Below are positions 39,340 through 52,619 of a stretch of DNA of 64,000 nt, in pieces. Made by a program: the position numbers and the translations under genes. Numbering within the stretch: the first letter of the stretch is position 1; the number at the start of each line of letters is the position of its first letter. The notes beneath the pieces were generated by a model. The model worked only from the letters and a program-made list of their open reading frames with translations, was not told the DNA's origin and ran no database searches. This stretch comes from Saccoglossus kowalevskii (lineage: Eukaryota > Hemichordata > Enteropneusta > Harrimaniidae): the NCBI RefSeq assembly GCF_000003605.2, contig NW_003119425.1, positions 807,238-871,237 of the forward strand, read 5' to 3'.

Positions 39340-39870
39340 GTATCAAAGTAGGTAGTGTTGTACAAATGTCTGTATGTCTGCCAGTTCATTGGGTGTTTAA
39401 CCAATATCTTCAAATCTAGTTTAACCAATATTTTTTGAGTCACAGGATGGATTAGCATGAAACGTGAAGCACAGGTGCTATATCATGATCACATGGCTTA
39501 GATTATAATACCAATCTGTGTATGTTAATTAGCTAATTTACATAATCGGTTTTCAAATCATTAGGCTGCATATCCAATAATTACCAACAAAAGGGCAGTC
39601 CATGTGTGTCTGTGTGTCTGTATGTATGTGCGTCTGTACTAGTATCTAGCCATATCTCCAACATGGGCAGATCAGTACATTAGGTCAATGGCAAAACGAC
39701 TGTCCGACTATGACGAGAGTTGAAATGTATTTCGCTGCGGGTGTCTTATGCTTAGACCGAACTCCACACATACATTATGTTAGATCCAAATCAAGATGAC
39801 TGAATGGCAGCCATTTTTGGGCATCTCACAGTAAAAAGAAAACTTCGTAGTGTAGAGGATTAAGACGTTT
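39340..39870 (+). repeat. Dispersed repeat related to 16.6 kb family
   Basis: Contains the same anchor as the 16.6-17.3 kb repeats (ATCCAAATCAAGATGACTGA near 39785, followed by a GGC-GCCATTTT stretch). Ahead of it is a TGTGTCTGTATG-rich stretch (39605-39640). It is interrupted at 39662-39693 by a piece of the 24 bp minisatellite. The mobile class is unknown. Confidence 0.5.
39662..39693 (+). repeat. Ectopic 32 bp copy of the 24 bp minisatellite
   Basis: The 32 bases starting CATGGGCAGATCAGTACATT and ending GGTCAATGGCA are identical to stretches inside the main array (near 33870, 35297 and 36969). The ATCAGTACATT variant and the following GTCAATGG variant occur together in the array, so this is a copy of a specific junction of two variant units. 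It lies about 2 kb beyond the array end inside an unrelated repeat. Confidence 0.85.
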
Positions 39871-40320
39871 AATTTGCAAAACGTACATTGATAGATCAAA
39901 CAAACCACATGCTAAAAACTTGTTTGTTTGTTTTTTCTTCTTTATTTAAATTTGTTTCTTTTAAATGGTGAATTCTATAATTTTCATTTCAATTCTCCTT
40001 TGAAATATTTTTTTTCTTTTCTCAGCTTTGTCTATGATTTTGTTTTTGAGATGTTATCAATTGAGGAGGGCACTCTTTAAATCTTTGTTCATAAATTCAG
40101 TGTTTTAACATTTTGAATGAATTTCATAACCCAGCTGCCTCTGTTTTCTCTGCTGGTTACCGAAAATAGACTCCACAACACTTGCTCTACGGTTCCTGTT
40201 CGCCCACTATCAATATTGACCTTTAGCCATTGAAAAACCACCCAATCATGTAAGACATGTCAGTACTAAAAGGCTCCACCTTGAATAATTAATAAATTAC
40301 ACCGCGCTTTAAACATATGG
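39871..40320. other. Anonymous non-coding DNA
   Basis: No gene seen. T-rich tracts dominate 39920-40080. Confidence 0.5.
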
Positions 40321-40324
40321 CCAA

Positions 40325-40425
40325 GTTTGATTGGATGCACCTGTTGGAAAGGCGCCCAATCAGACGCCGTGTAACATTGCGTGGTAAGCTAAAGAACAAA
40401 CTGTCGGAAATGGCGACGTGAAAGC
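40325..40425 (+). promoter_or_regulatory. Promoter-like motif cluster
   Basis: An inverted CCAAT pair (ATTGG at 40330-40334 and CCAAT at 40356-40360) is followed at 40405-40415 by CGGAAATGGCG, an overlapping ETS-like and YY1-like word of the type found at animal transcription starts. No convincing gene follows; the next plus-strand frame (40645-40929) is unrecognised. The call rests on motif combination only and could be chance. Confidence 0.28.
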
Positions 40426-43400
40426 ACGGTTACTTCAAAGTTCTTCTAATACATGTGCGTTTAGAGTGTGTTTATGTTGCCACCCCCCCCCCCAAAAAAA
40501 AAAACGGCATTTTATTCACCTAGTATTCCACAATTTGTTATGCCAACGTTGCAAAGTCGCAAAGTCGACCATGTTTTAACAAAGTAATGAAACTATCAAC
40601 TCTGAAAACAAATCTCAGAAACTCTAACTCAACTTATTCAAGAGTTGACAAATTTTCGTAATTTGCCACATCCTACACTTTTAAGGAGGGAAGGTCGCAA
40701 TTTGTCATGCACCATTCAAGGGGGAAGTCAGCAAATGTTTGTGAAGGGTCATACATTTTATTATATATATTATGTACGTGACTTTCAAAAAACACAGACC
40801 TACCCCCCTGTACTTTTTGTCCAGTACCTTACCTTCAAGTTGTTCAAAAATAAAGTTATATGTATGATACCACTGATTTATTTTCAAACTAACAGTGAGT
40901 TGCAGGTAATTCTGCAAATTTATATCTGATTCTTCTACAAAATGAGTTTCCTTTCCTTTCCAGTAATCCCCCCCCCCCGCTGTTCATATTGCTGAGAATA
41001 GCCCGCAAAAGAAGCCAATGCCGACAGTTTTATCTTGAATCTTGATTTTATTGTGTACTGAAATTTCTATAAGACGAAGGTTTCCAGCAACGTCGTGTTC
41101 TTAGCTGGAGGGCGGCATAGGTAACAATCTCCCCACTAATACATGCTCTCGTGGAGATAAATAAACCATCTGATGTATACCTAGACAGGTCAAAAAATGT
41201 GTCAGGACTGAGTGAAAGTGAAATATAATGGACGTTGATAAACAAAATTGATTCTCTGACAGACAATCATCAAGATCAAAACTGGTATATTTCTCAAATT
41301 GATGGAATGCAGCCTCTGCCATGAGAGTGGTTCAAAACCAAATTGTAAGATATCGTTCGTAAAAGTTTTCCTTGAATTACAAAAATCGTAGTTAATGGTG
41401 AAGTCTGTTTAGCTGTATTGAAATTAAAATTGCTCAGTAATATGCTCCGTTCGTACTAGCATAAAACTTTGGATTATAGATTCACTTTTTGTCCGTACGT
41501 CTTCCTCTGAATTTCTGTAAAATACACTTGCTGATTCTGACACATGGTTGGTTGCTGTTTCACATTGTTTTGATTTAAATTTGTTATGATTTGGTTGGGT
41601 TTCTCAATTTCAGACATGGTTTTATAAAACAAATGTGCAAATAATATCACGTGCACGCTGAGAGTCAATCATGCGAGGTACTGTGCAATAATGCTTTGTT
41701 TTGCAATTCGATTCAATTTTATTATTTAATGAATGTAATACAATACTGAATTCTGTTTTATTTATTTATTTTAAGTAAACAAGCGTCCAAAAATTCAAAT
41801 AATGTCAGATAATTTAGTTGGCAGACAGACTGTCTGACAAACTCATCCTTGTAACATGTTCCTCTTTAACGTGTGAATATTATTGTTTAGACCGTGATTG
41901 TGTGTGTGTAAAAACACGCTCATGCCTCATCTACTTAAAAAATAAATCGGTAATGTACCATAACAAGTGACCCTATCTAATATCACTCTCTGTGTGACAT
42001 GCGCTAAAAAAAGCTGTACGGACATCGTTGTACAATTTTTAAATTATCGATAAGACCTAAACGCCCTTATACGGTTAGGTTGGGAGATGTGGTAAAGGAG
42101 CCACTTGTCCCTTAATTCTTCAGTAATTCGTTAATACTGGTTAATCAAAGTTATACCAATATTTCGCAAGAATGGAATTTTCAATTGTTAGCCTATACAG
42201 TTCCCGTGTCTTAATTATCTAAAGTAGTCTACGGGAAGTCTGTTTAATACAGATTGTTATTTTTATTATTATTATTATTTATTAATTACTAGGTGTGCGT
42301 GTCGCGCGGAAGACTTCCCAGGTACGTAATAGAATATGACGTACTATGAGACGTCGTGCAAAACACCACCTTCCTTATTTTGATGTTTACCGCACATCTG
42401 TGTCTTTTGGGTACATTTAGTTTCATGCAGTGAACGTCGAATGTAATTATTGTAATCGTGAAATGATATACATGTTAGCACACGCACTCAAAGTTTAGCA
42501 AATTATGCGTATTTGATATATTAATAGTTACAAAACGTGATGCCTGTCAGAAAGTCAGCACGATATCGATGTTATGTCGTGACTGGTCGAACGAACATGC
42601 ACTCCACCCACATGATCCCTTACTAGAACATTCCCTAATAATAATGCCACATTGCTTTATTAGACAATAAAGTTACAAATCTAAAATTTATTGCTCATTG
42701 AATTAGACACCTTATATTATTTTTTTTGGAAATTCGAAACATTGCTTGTTTTGTCTGTGGAATGCCTGTCAATTCATGTCAATCTAAAATTACATTTTAT
42801 GATTAAATGAAATGCTCATTTTGGCAGATAAATCCATAAATTTGTTAGCGTGGTTTGTAAATTGCATAATGCCGTATATCACGTCTTGCTGAATTCTTGC
42901 ATTGTGCATTTATACAATGCCGATTCTGAAATGGCTTGCCGCGGGATGTCCATGGAGCAAGTAAAACAAAACAGTTTATACTGCAAAAAGAAGAACTATT
43001 TTTTGACGCAACGCGATTGTTAAGGAATAAGATATTTTGTAACGCATTGTAAGCGGACATTCAGTCGACGAGAAAAGTCCCAACACGTTTTATTCACGTG
43101 ACCTCAAAGGTTTGTATTTTATTTAGAGCACAGATTGGTAGCAAGAAGGTTTTATTCTAAGTGCTCCACCCTAGACTATAATAGGCGCGCCTAAGCATGT
43201 AGATGCATACGTGTATTAGGGAGCCGCAAGCTTACGTAACCATAGTGACGTGGACTTACTGAATAATTGTCAATGTTCACATCACAATGTGGGGTTTACA
43301 TGTGACTATTATTATCAGAGGATCATCAACTGCTGAAAAGAGTATGAAGTAGGAGATTGGGACTGCCTAAGGGCACAAATGCTGTTAGACCATTTAATCG

Positions 43401-43662
43401 ATAGAACTTATAGTAAAATTTGATAAATGTAGTCCTTGAATAAATGTTAATTTGATATCTGTTCCATATGTATTCATGTAGAATATTTCTTTTGTTATGT
43501 ACTACAATATCACAGTTGTATGATGTTAATGGTATTCAGTGCTATTGCATATTACGACTCTGATAATTGCTTTACTCAAAAATCTCTGTTTAATTTACTA
43601 TGCAATTGTTTTGCAGCTCGCGTGTTCAAGGAAAATTGATTGTGTAATGCCGTGACATAATT
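40426..43662. other. Anonymous non-coding DNA
   Basis: No recognised gene. C-homopolymers occur near 40483-40493 (followed by an A run) and 40969-40979. Two overlapping minus-strand frames at 41048-41322 have a good-looking start (ATGGCAGAGGCTGC at 41322) and an AATAAA word just past the second frame's stop, but no recognisable domain. An (ATT)n stretch lies near 42258-42280. Confidence 0.45.
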
Positions 43663-43738
43663 GCTATAAAATACTATAGAATACTATAAATACTATAGAA
43701 TACTATAACTACTATGGAATACTATAGAATAATATATG
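43663..43738. repeat. ~10 bp period minisatellite (ACTATAGAAT type), array 1
   Basis: About seven imperfect copies of a 10-11 bp unit built on ATACTATAGA. The word TACTATA is self-similar on both strands. It is paired with array 2 about 245 bp downstream. Confidence 0.85.
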
Positions 43739-43980
43739 ATAGAATGCCAACTTCCCACATACAAGTTTGGTTGACGTCAGTAAAGGCATACGGTCGTAAA
43801 ATTCCTGCACAAAACAGATCCGCATTCAGTTTTCCTTAGCATTTGGCAGGGGGGTCGTAATTTCTTGTAGTGAGAACCAGTGTGACTGGCCTGCCAACGG
43901 GATGCTAAGGTTTTCATAGTAAAAGATATCAGTCGCATTCGTTAGTGTAATTTGGTTTTATTTATCCGTAAACCAAAAAT

Positions 43981-44075
43981 CACTATAGGATACTACAGGA
44001 TACTATAAAATACTATAGAATACTATAAAAGACTATTGAATACTATAAAATACTATAGAATAATATAATATAATA
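43981..44075. repeat. ~10 bp period minisatellite, array 2
   Basis: About nine imperfect copies of the same TACTATAGAA unit as array 1, ending in an AATATAATATAATATA tail. Array 1 ends in a similar AATAATATATGATA tail, so the two arrays share both unit and ending. The unique ~240 bp between them has no recognised feature. Confidence 0.85.
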
Positions 44076-47000
44076 TACGGCAATTTTTATTGGCATACGT
44101 GGCTGTGAGTGTACTGTTTATCGGATATTGCTATGGCGACGATGTTATTCAGATAAACAAAGAATAAATAAGTATTGTCAACAGTTCATGAGAATCACAT
44201 TACGTTACAACATGCAACCTGTTTTTGTTTTTTTTACTCCGACTACAGTGCCCTCTACTGTGAATCTTTGTCAGTATTACTCTATTACCTTATACAATCT
44301 CAATTTTATTTCCAGTGCCAATTTGACCACGTAGGGGTATGAATCATCTGAAAGCGTTCAATCTGATTGCAATTGCAAATTGTTCAAGCGATTAGCTTGA
44401 CAATGCTGCGTCAAATTGGGAAGGTGGATGAGTCTTTCTTGATATAGGTGTTGATCAAACGTGTTAATCGTCAGATTGTATCACTGATAATTTCATCAAA
44501 GTCAATTGTATAACGTATGCAACATAGAGTACCTATGTTGATCACTTGTGAAGGACTATGAAAAATATCATTTAATTGACATTACGCAAAAGAAAAGTTA
44601 TGAGGATGACACATATTATGAAATCAAAACGTAGTTTCCGCTTAAAGGTAATATCATCGACACACCAATGACGTAAAATGAAGCTTGCAGCGATATTACA
44701 CTCTAATACCGAACCCTTCTAAAATGAATGTTTTATCTTTATATACACGATGTATAGTAGTCTTTGTTACGTCAATGACGCCGCGGGACATGCTTTGGTT
44801 TTTTGGATAGATGCCACTGACTGATATCTATACAACGATTAGTTTGTGTGAAATGTATTACCAATCTCTAATTTTTGTAAAAGCACTGACGATGGTGAGT
44901 GCTTAAAATCCATGGCATTTGCTGTTATGTTTTTTCTGGGTTGTGTACCAGACCGCGTAAATGCACCACGTTATATCATAGGAAATAATTCATTAATAAA
45001 TTGATTAATTTATTTATTTAAATTGGTATTAATTCAGTGTATAATCGAACTGTATACGTTCTTATCATATAGAGGTGTAAAGACGCAACAACGACATGTT
45101 ATCAACATCACCAAGAAATGTATATGTTTCAAACAATATGGTAATAGCTCATTTATCATGTTTGGTGTTATAAACATAATCTTGTATGTCCACATAAAAT
45201 AATACAGATTTTGCATGATTTAACAACGAGACTTACTTGGAGCTTCCATGGAAAAATGTCAGGCCAAAGGATCCTAGTTCAGAATGCCACATTCGCTCAA
45301 ACGATCCCCAATTGAGACTGTTAACCACACGTATAACTATAACGACGGAGTTGGAATCCACACATCGAGCGCGTCGAGTTTGTATCGAAATGATACAAAG
45401 CGTAGCTGTCCACAGATTCCGTAGTGAGACCATTATGTCCGAGGATGCGCAGATACAGCAACTCTGGAAGGATGTGACGTATTTTATTTTAATTCATGCA
45501 AAATGGCAATCACGGTGCTCGAACGTGCAGATGTGCCTCCTGTTTAATCGACACGGAACGCATTTTATTGATACATAAATGAGGCTAGGCTTGATGATGT
45601 CGCAAGTGTTGTTTCTCTTGTTTATCTGCTATAAATTCCTTGGTTTGCGCTGTGATACCGCGATTTCAACAAAGCACACGGACGGAATTTAATTGTTTAC
45701 CGTGCCCGTGTCTACATGTAAATCTCACATATAAATTAAACCAATATTGTTTTTGTTTTAATATAAACTGTATTTTGTTGCAATGTCTGGACATGATCAG
45801 TTTTTTTTTTCAATATTTGGTCTCGTGAAGATTTATACGATTCTTTACTGTCATGCCGGCAAGAGCATAACCGAAATGTGCGTTCTGACCATTAAGATTT
45901 AATTTCAATCAACAAGATCCAACAAGTCAGTCAGTCAAACAAAAGTAATTTCACGTTATATTTCGTAAATATTATATACAAATTAGGTCAGCGCGTCGCG
46001 CTTGTCTTTTCATGGAAGCTGTTCAAGTTTGTAAATTGTTTCCTATGCTCCCAACATATGCATATGCAAATTGATGACGCGTTCAGAACTCGGTGACGCG
46101 CACGCTTGCAAGGACAATAGTTCATAAACAATCATATGCAGTTATCGAATGGTTACTGTGATATATCAATGATAAGGTAAATTGAATCTTGAATTCGTGA
46201 CCCTATAATGGCAGGCTTATTAAACTCGTCTAGTATTTGACATTTGTGAAATAAAAACACTGCACACGTTTAATAAGATTGATAATAAAACGACTGTATA
46301 TTCATCAATGTATCGCTGGGGGATATACATGTATGTTTAACAATAACTTCATCTGATGACGTAAACATAGTCAAATCGATCTAGAGTGTTAATTTCACAA
46401 ATTTCAGACACGTATGAACTATTGATTCTTAAATCGTGTTCAAGGGTTGTTTTCATGTTCTTCAAGGACAGCGCCTTAAAGATTTTTTGTAATGTAAATG
46501 ATATAAAATATCAATTATGAAACGTTGATTGTAAATACTCCTATCCACAGCGTCTTTGATTGTCTACAAATTGGGGTAATTTACAATTGCCAAGTGAAGG
46601 GGTAAATTTAAACGAAAAAGAGAGAAACTGTTCGGAAAAGTATAATTTGTATTTCATGTGAGTACATTGAAATGTTTTACACTAAACAGTGCTAATAACA
46701 GGTTTGGGAACTGTACTGTTTAAGACACCACAAACACTTACGTATTTGTTCACATTCACAACCACTTTATCTTTTAACAATGACATCGGACGGAGTGTGC
46801 TCACATTTAAAAACCAAAAAACAGATATGCGGCATAATTGACAACACATACTAAAAACATGTAAGGCCAACACAAATAAGCTGTTTATGGTCAGCGCGCG
46901 CGAAAGTTTCGCCGACAATCTTTTTTGGCTTTCACCTCCGCTGACTAATTTTCCTAAATATAAAAAACAACGATAAAAGTCGCGACACCGCTTCATTTTT

Positions 47001-50000
47001 TAACCCCTTTCGATCACGAACAATACAAACAATCATTGTCAAAGAATATTACAATTCAAATGCGATTTAAATCGCGAGCATTCGATCTATTACATAATGA
47101 GTGAGAAAAATGGTGTTATACTTCTTTGTTTTAAAATTCGTAATTAATTTATGAAATTGTACACTTTTATCATCATTGATTTTACTAGTAAGAAATGTTT
47201 ATTTTTATTAATATTATATGTTGTCATATATAAATAAATCCATTCATTGTATTCCCGCATTTTAATAACTAAAAACAAACAATGAGTTCCTCAAAAATCA
47301 TACCAGACTTGTTTGACTATTGTTTCTGCGAAAAAAGTACCATCTGGGTAGTAGAATGTTATTTTGTAAGTGTCAAGGAAATCTGTTATAGAATAATATC
47401 CATTCTGTAAATGAAACAGAATTTGGAATATTCACAAAAAACATGTATGGTCGATATTCCATACTGTATAATAAAAGGACTATGATTTACGATGAACTAA
47501 AATTGTCGCGGAAAAACTACTGCATTCGTTATGAAAGATCTGAAACACTAATGCGCATGTGCACCGATTGTACGTACCGAAACAACCGATGCATATGAGT
47601 ATTAACATTTAATTGTTTCATCAAACGAGAAATTTACATATGTGCTACAAGAAAGGCGTTTGCGTGTCATAATAAAACGTAGTCTAATAAATTCATCAAG
47701 TATTATAAATTACATGTTCTCGTTCATATTGAATAGTTATGAGTTATACATTTTATCATTCACAGAGCGCATCGTCGTATAATTTTGAGGGGAGTGACAT
47801 GCATGCATTAATATGACCCGTTTTTATATGCATCAAACGTACATCGCAGAGGTTATTACTTATGGTTAAGTGTTTAAAGTTATTCGTGTTGCATCTCATC
47901 TCGTCTCGCAAACGGCTCCTTAAACAAGCTATGGGTAATACTGCCATGCCGTCCAGAATATTTATTATCTTGAACGTACGATTTATTTATTGTTCTGTCA
48001 ATATTTGTATGCCATACTACTTGCAGCCTGCGGTTCCAATTGACAGCTTACGTTTAACACTTTTGAAGGCAACAAGTCGACAACAAATCGCGCGTAATAG
48101 AAACAGCGCGTGCTTAAGTGTCCCATTCACGCACGTCACAACACGTTGATTTATTATCACAAAAGACGGGATATTGCACAATTCTGCCCAACAAAGCATT
48201 AATTGGTAAGATCCTGAAAACATCAGCAAAGGCGATATCAACCGATTAATGATACACGTGTTTGCTTATTTCACGATTGTTAAGTAATTGCGCGAATTGG
48301 TGTATAACAAAAAACGGGATATTGCGTAATCATGCGTTTTCAAAAAGTCAGTTATAATAAGAGCGGGAATCCAGTAAAATGATCACCTTTAACTGTCTGT
48401 CGAGTGTTGCCCTAGATACGACATTTTATTTGAATCCTTCCGATGGTATTGTGTCGCGCATAGAAGATCGATGGAGTACAAATATATATAGTGCGTTTTT
48501 TATTGTCATGGCAAAAATAGACTGTTGATGATCTTGTAACTAAATATCGAGATTATTTGCAGTGGTATCGGGTAAAAATTCTATAATGTTTTTCTGGCAT
48601 CCGCAGTGTGTATATATGTATACATGCTTATCGCCCCGCCCCCTTCGAAGGACGAAGAGTATTACATCATAATATAATCAATGAAAACATTATTATGTGG
48701 AGGAAATTATAACCACGAGTGCAAATGATGACATAAATTTTAAATTGAAGCACACCCAGAATTTTGAAAAACATTTGTTTTTTAGAAAAATGGCATTTAA
48801 AGTGTTGTTTTTTTTAACTTAAGTATCGGGGTTACATCTACTACTTTTACAATCATGGCTAGGTTGGCAAGTAGAGTAACAACCCATACGTCAGTATATA
48901 TCCATCCAAATACATTATATGCATAACCTTACCTTACCTTACATAATTTGTATATTATGGAGATCAAGTTATTGTGCACTTCGTTATTGTAGATTTGCAC
49001 AAATGATATATCAGAAATTCTTCCGAATTGATTAATAATAATTCGGTAAGAATGTTTACCCGAATGTACTAGAATGAATTTCATTCGGAATAGCAAAGCA
49101 TTCTGAAGAAACCGTTCTGTGTTTTATGATCTATACAACAAGATTATTTAATCACATTCGTAAATCATTTATCTTGAAAATGTCATCACCATTGTAAACT
49201 CGTTTCTTCCGTAATGTTTACTGGAGATCTAGAAAATGCATGTTATGTCAATCAGTATATCATTTGTAGGGTTCAATACAAATGTACATCAATAATAGTA
49301 TTGGCATTCGGTATATGGGGATTTTAACAATTTCGGAAATAGATAACGATCATGCTGCACACGTCATATTTAATTCAATACTTGCAACTCGGTTCGATAT
49401 TTTTAGGATGCGTCAATAACCACCCACAAATATTGCATATAAGAGAATACCTATATCTTGAATCGATGTTTACTGAAACTACTAGTCTATAATGGGAATT
49501 GTATGTACGTGACTGGGGAAGTGTCATGCTATTGAGTGCAAACAAGTTATTGCGCAAAAAAACAAGTCTGCCCTCAAAACATAATCGATCTTCAGATAAA
49601 AGGTGTCGCAAGAATTGTATATTAGATCCGCTTACATTGTGTGTCATCGATAATTTTTAGTCTGATAATTCGAGAAAGTTCTATTTATTTTCCTTCAAAA
49701 AGCGCAAAATATTAGTGGATTGAGTGTGGAACATACACCTATTATTTTGGAGTAAAATACATTATCGGCTAAAGTATTATTTTTACCTGTATGTATACAT
49801 AGTTATCATCGCGTGATGGTGAACCAGAATCAATTCAGTGCGTGACACTAAGAACGATAAGGTATTGGAATAACTCCAAATATCTGTATGCACTCTGTCA
49901 TCGATGGCATGCAGACAGCGGAATGGCAATAACTTGGATCAGTCTATATTGAGAAGCCGTTTTGAATTTAGTGAATGTAGTGAATACAGACGTCATCATA

Positions 50001-52298
50001 GCCATTGCTCACGAAATGATTGATGATATGTAATATGGTTTGCGCTGTATATTCTAATACACGCTTACAATTATATATGTATACCACTTATACAGGTGAA
50101 ATTATAATAATACTATGTTGCTCTGTACGATCATGTGTCTGGTGGAAAAGACAAAAAACAAATTCCTCAAGTTGGATCTTTACTACACTTAACCGAAAAA
50201 CAGTTCTTTTTAAAACAGCCTTGCCTAGATAAGTTGAAAACATTACAAAGGTTTTTGTTATATTGTAGTATATTGTATATCATTCCTGCAAAGAAGCTTA
50301 TAACATAATATTCAGAATTCTTTTATTGCATATATATATATATATATATATACGATGAGGAGCAAACTTGTGAAGTACTCATTGTTCATATTCCAGGTTT
50401 AGATTATTCAGACAACAAGTTCCGCAGTGAGTCGCAGGTGAGTCGTCGTTTTGTAGCATACATGCAATTAATAACAATACACTGAGTGTCTGTAGATTGA
50501 TTAAACGTGACAACACGTCGTTTATATTCGATGTACTTCCGTTTTTTATCAAAGTTCAATGGTGGTTTATCTATACGTTACCCTCCGATTCAACTCTCTA
50601 TCTGATCGGAGCTATAGTAGAACATGTCATTTATCCGCGAGACTAAATGTATGGGTATAGGTTTATCATCCCAACTACAATTCAACTGCGTTCGAATCAT
50701 TGAAATCACTTGATACTACACTTAACTCTAAACTGCATATGAATCAATGTCAAGTACAGCGAGTTGGTAAGAATATGGGATGATATAATTAATCAGTAAT
50801 TTAAGCAATAATCATCCCAGAGGCGAGTATACAACAACATTTTGACTAGATTCAAGGCATAGACACAAGGGCCATAGCGAACTAAACTTTCATTGACAGA
50901 AAGTTATGCACGTTTGGGGTCTAATTCTAAACTAATTCTAATTCTAAAAATGCTTTATCGTCTCATTAATCGCGGCTTGCATAATTTAAAACACACACAC
51001 ACTCGACCAATCATAACGACGTATCCATGCAATTGAATTGCTGGTATAATGTAATCAAAAACTCATTCATTACATATTTGTCATACTTCCCTTGTTCACC
51101 ATGTGTTTTTAGTGAGTCGCATAGTGCTGTCAATACCTTAAGGTGGAAATATACATTTATATGCTAATTTTAACGTGTTTCAATGTGAAAATTCAACTTC
51201 TACATTTAACAAACAACGTTAACAAAAGATATAAGAGCCTCAGCTACATCTCGGTTACATTGATTTTGTATCATCTGTTGTAAAACAAAAACATCAAGTT
51301 GAACTTTGTAACGTCTAAGCCTAGTGTAATTATTATTGACGGGATCGAGAGTGTTACATTAGCGGATATTGTAATTCTGCAGACGTCAAATCTAGTTAAT
51401 CAGAACTCATCATCGAAGGCGGTTTGAGCTGTCAGTGTTGTTAGAAGCAAGTGATTGACATTTGAAATTTATCCTTCTAAAATTGATCACTTCGACCACG
51501 TGAATGGGTTTTGTGTGCATAGACGATTATGGCTCTGTTTCCATTCAACTGTGTAAGTAGAATTTGACTGCAAACAATTAAATAATATAATTTTCACTCT
51601 GCGCCCGTGACAATTGGGGTTAAATTTAAACTTGTGACGTCATAGATACGTCTTTCGTGTACATTGCCCTTAGGTTCAGGCGTTAGAATTTCCGCGTAGT
51701 TAATTAGTATCAGTTCCACATATCGCTATCTACAAGTTATCATTTGAAAAGATCCTACAAAATATCACGTGTAACGTCTCGAAATGAAATGTGATTTTCT
51801 TCATATGATCCTTCAAAATCCAAAGTAAAAGTGAAAGTGATCGTTGTGATTGAAGGAACTTTCGGGCAAAATGCCATATTACATTACGTTAATTGCAACT
51901 TAAATTCATTTATATACGAGGAACCGTCATTGTTTTGTATTTCTAAAGGGTCGTCAGTTCCTATTATAAAAAAATGCGTTGACTTTGAAAATAGTTAATA
52001 AATGTATACTAGTATAGTGTGGATAACTCTCATGAAACAGTCAATATATCAAACGTGTGCCAATCAAAGTAGTAACACGCATATTTACGTGATTACTTCA
52101 TAGCGTGTTACAAACTTTATATTGCTGGCCGTGATTTATAGTCCAACACCTAACGATGTTAAAACGTGAAACGAAGTGTACCTAGACCGCTGGTGTTTTT
52201 AGTTGTAGTGGATACTAGTATTTAATTTAGTTTATCATTAAATCACATGTGCGTATGATTATTTTACTACTGCTGCGAACATTTCTGGAACCATGGAT
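44076..52298. other. Anonymous AT-rich non-coding DNA
   Basis: About 8 kb without a supportable gene. The longest open stretch is 45237-45578 plus (113 codons, overlapped by 45233-45433 minus), with no family features. Minor items: a diverged local repeat around AAACGGGATATTGC (near 48160 and 48315), three copies of CCTTA at 48927-48941, and a short (TA)n at 50331-50352. Confidence 0.5.
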
Positions 52299-52299
52299 T

Positions 52300-52350
52300 G
52301 ATAAATGAATGGATAGTTGGATGAATGGATGGATGGATGGATCAATGGAC
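52300..52350. repeat. (GGAT)n microsatellite, imperfect
   Basis: Interrupted GGAT/GAAT tetranucleotides, with the pure core ATGGATGGATGGATGG at about 52325-52341. Confidence 0.85.
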
Positions 52351-52619
52351 AACAATATAAAGAAAATACATCCAAACAACGCGAAATTGCGCATGCGTTA
52401 TTAGATCAACACAATATTGTTTTGTAACTTTGGTTCAGTTCAGAAGTATTTCTGAATTAAATTTAGCGTTAAATAGGTTCTACTCTTAGACTATTTTTGT
52501 ACTATATTCGTTTCGGAGTAATCTAAAAATTTCTGTGTGGTTAAAAGCGAGCATACTATTCTCTAGACTGTATCAGTTGAACGTTGCATGTTTTAATACT
52601 TTATAAAAATGACAGTCGG

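Noticed and set aside
40645-40929. Gene downstream of the 40.3 kb promoter-like cluster
   Set aside because: The frame is open for 94 codons but has no family features, and an opposite-strand frame covers almost the same bases.
45237-45578. 113-codon plus-strand gene
   Set aside because: No recognisable domain; overlapped by a minus-strand frame; weak start context. Could be revisited if transcripts map here.
48927-48941. Interstitial telomere-like repeat
   Set aside because: Three copies of CCTTA do not match the TTAGGG/CCCTAA animal repeat.
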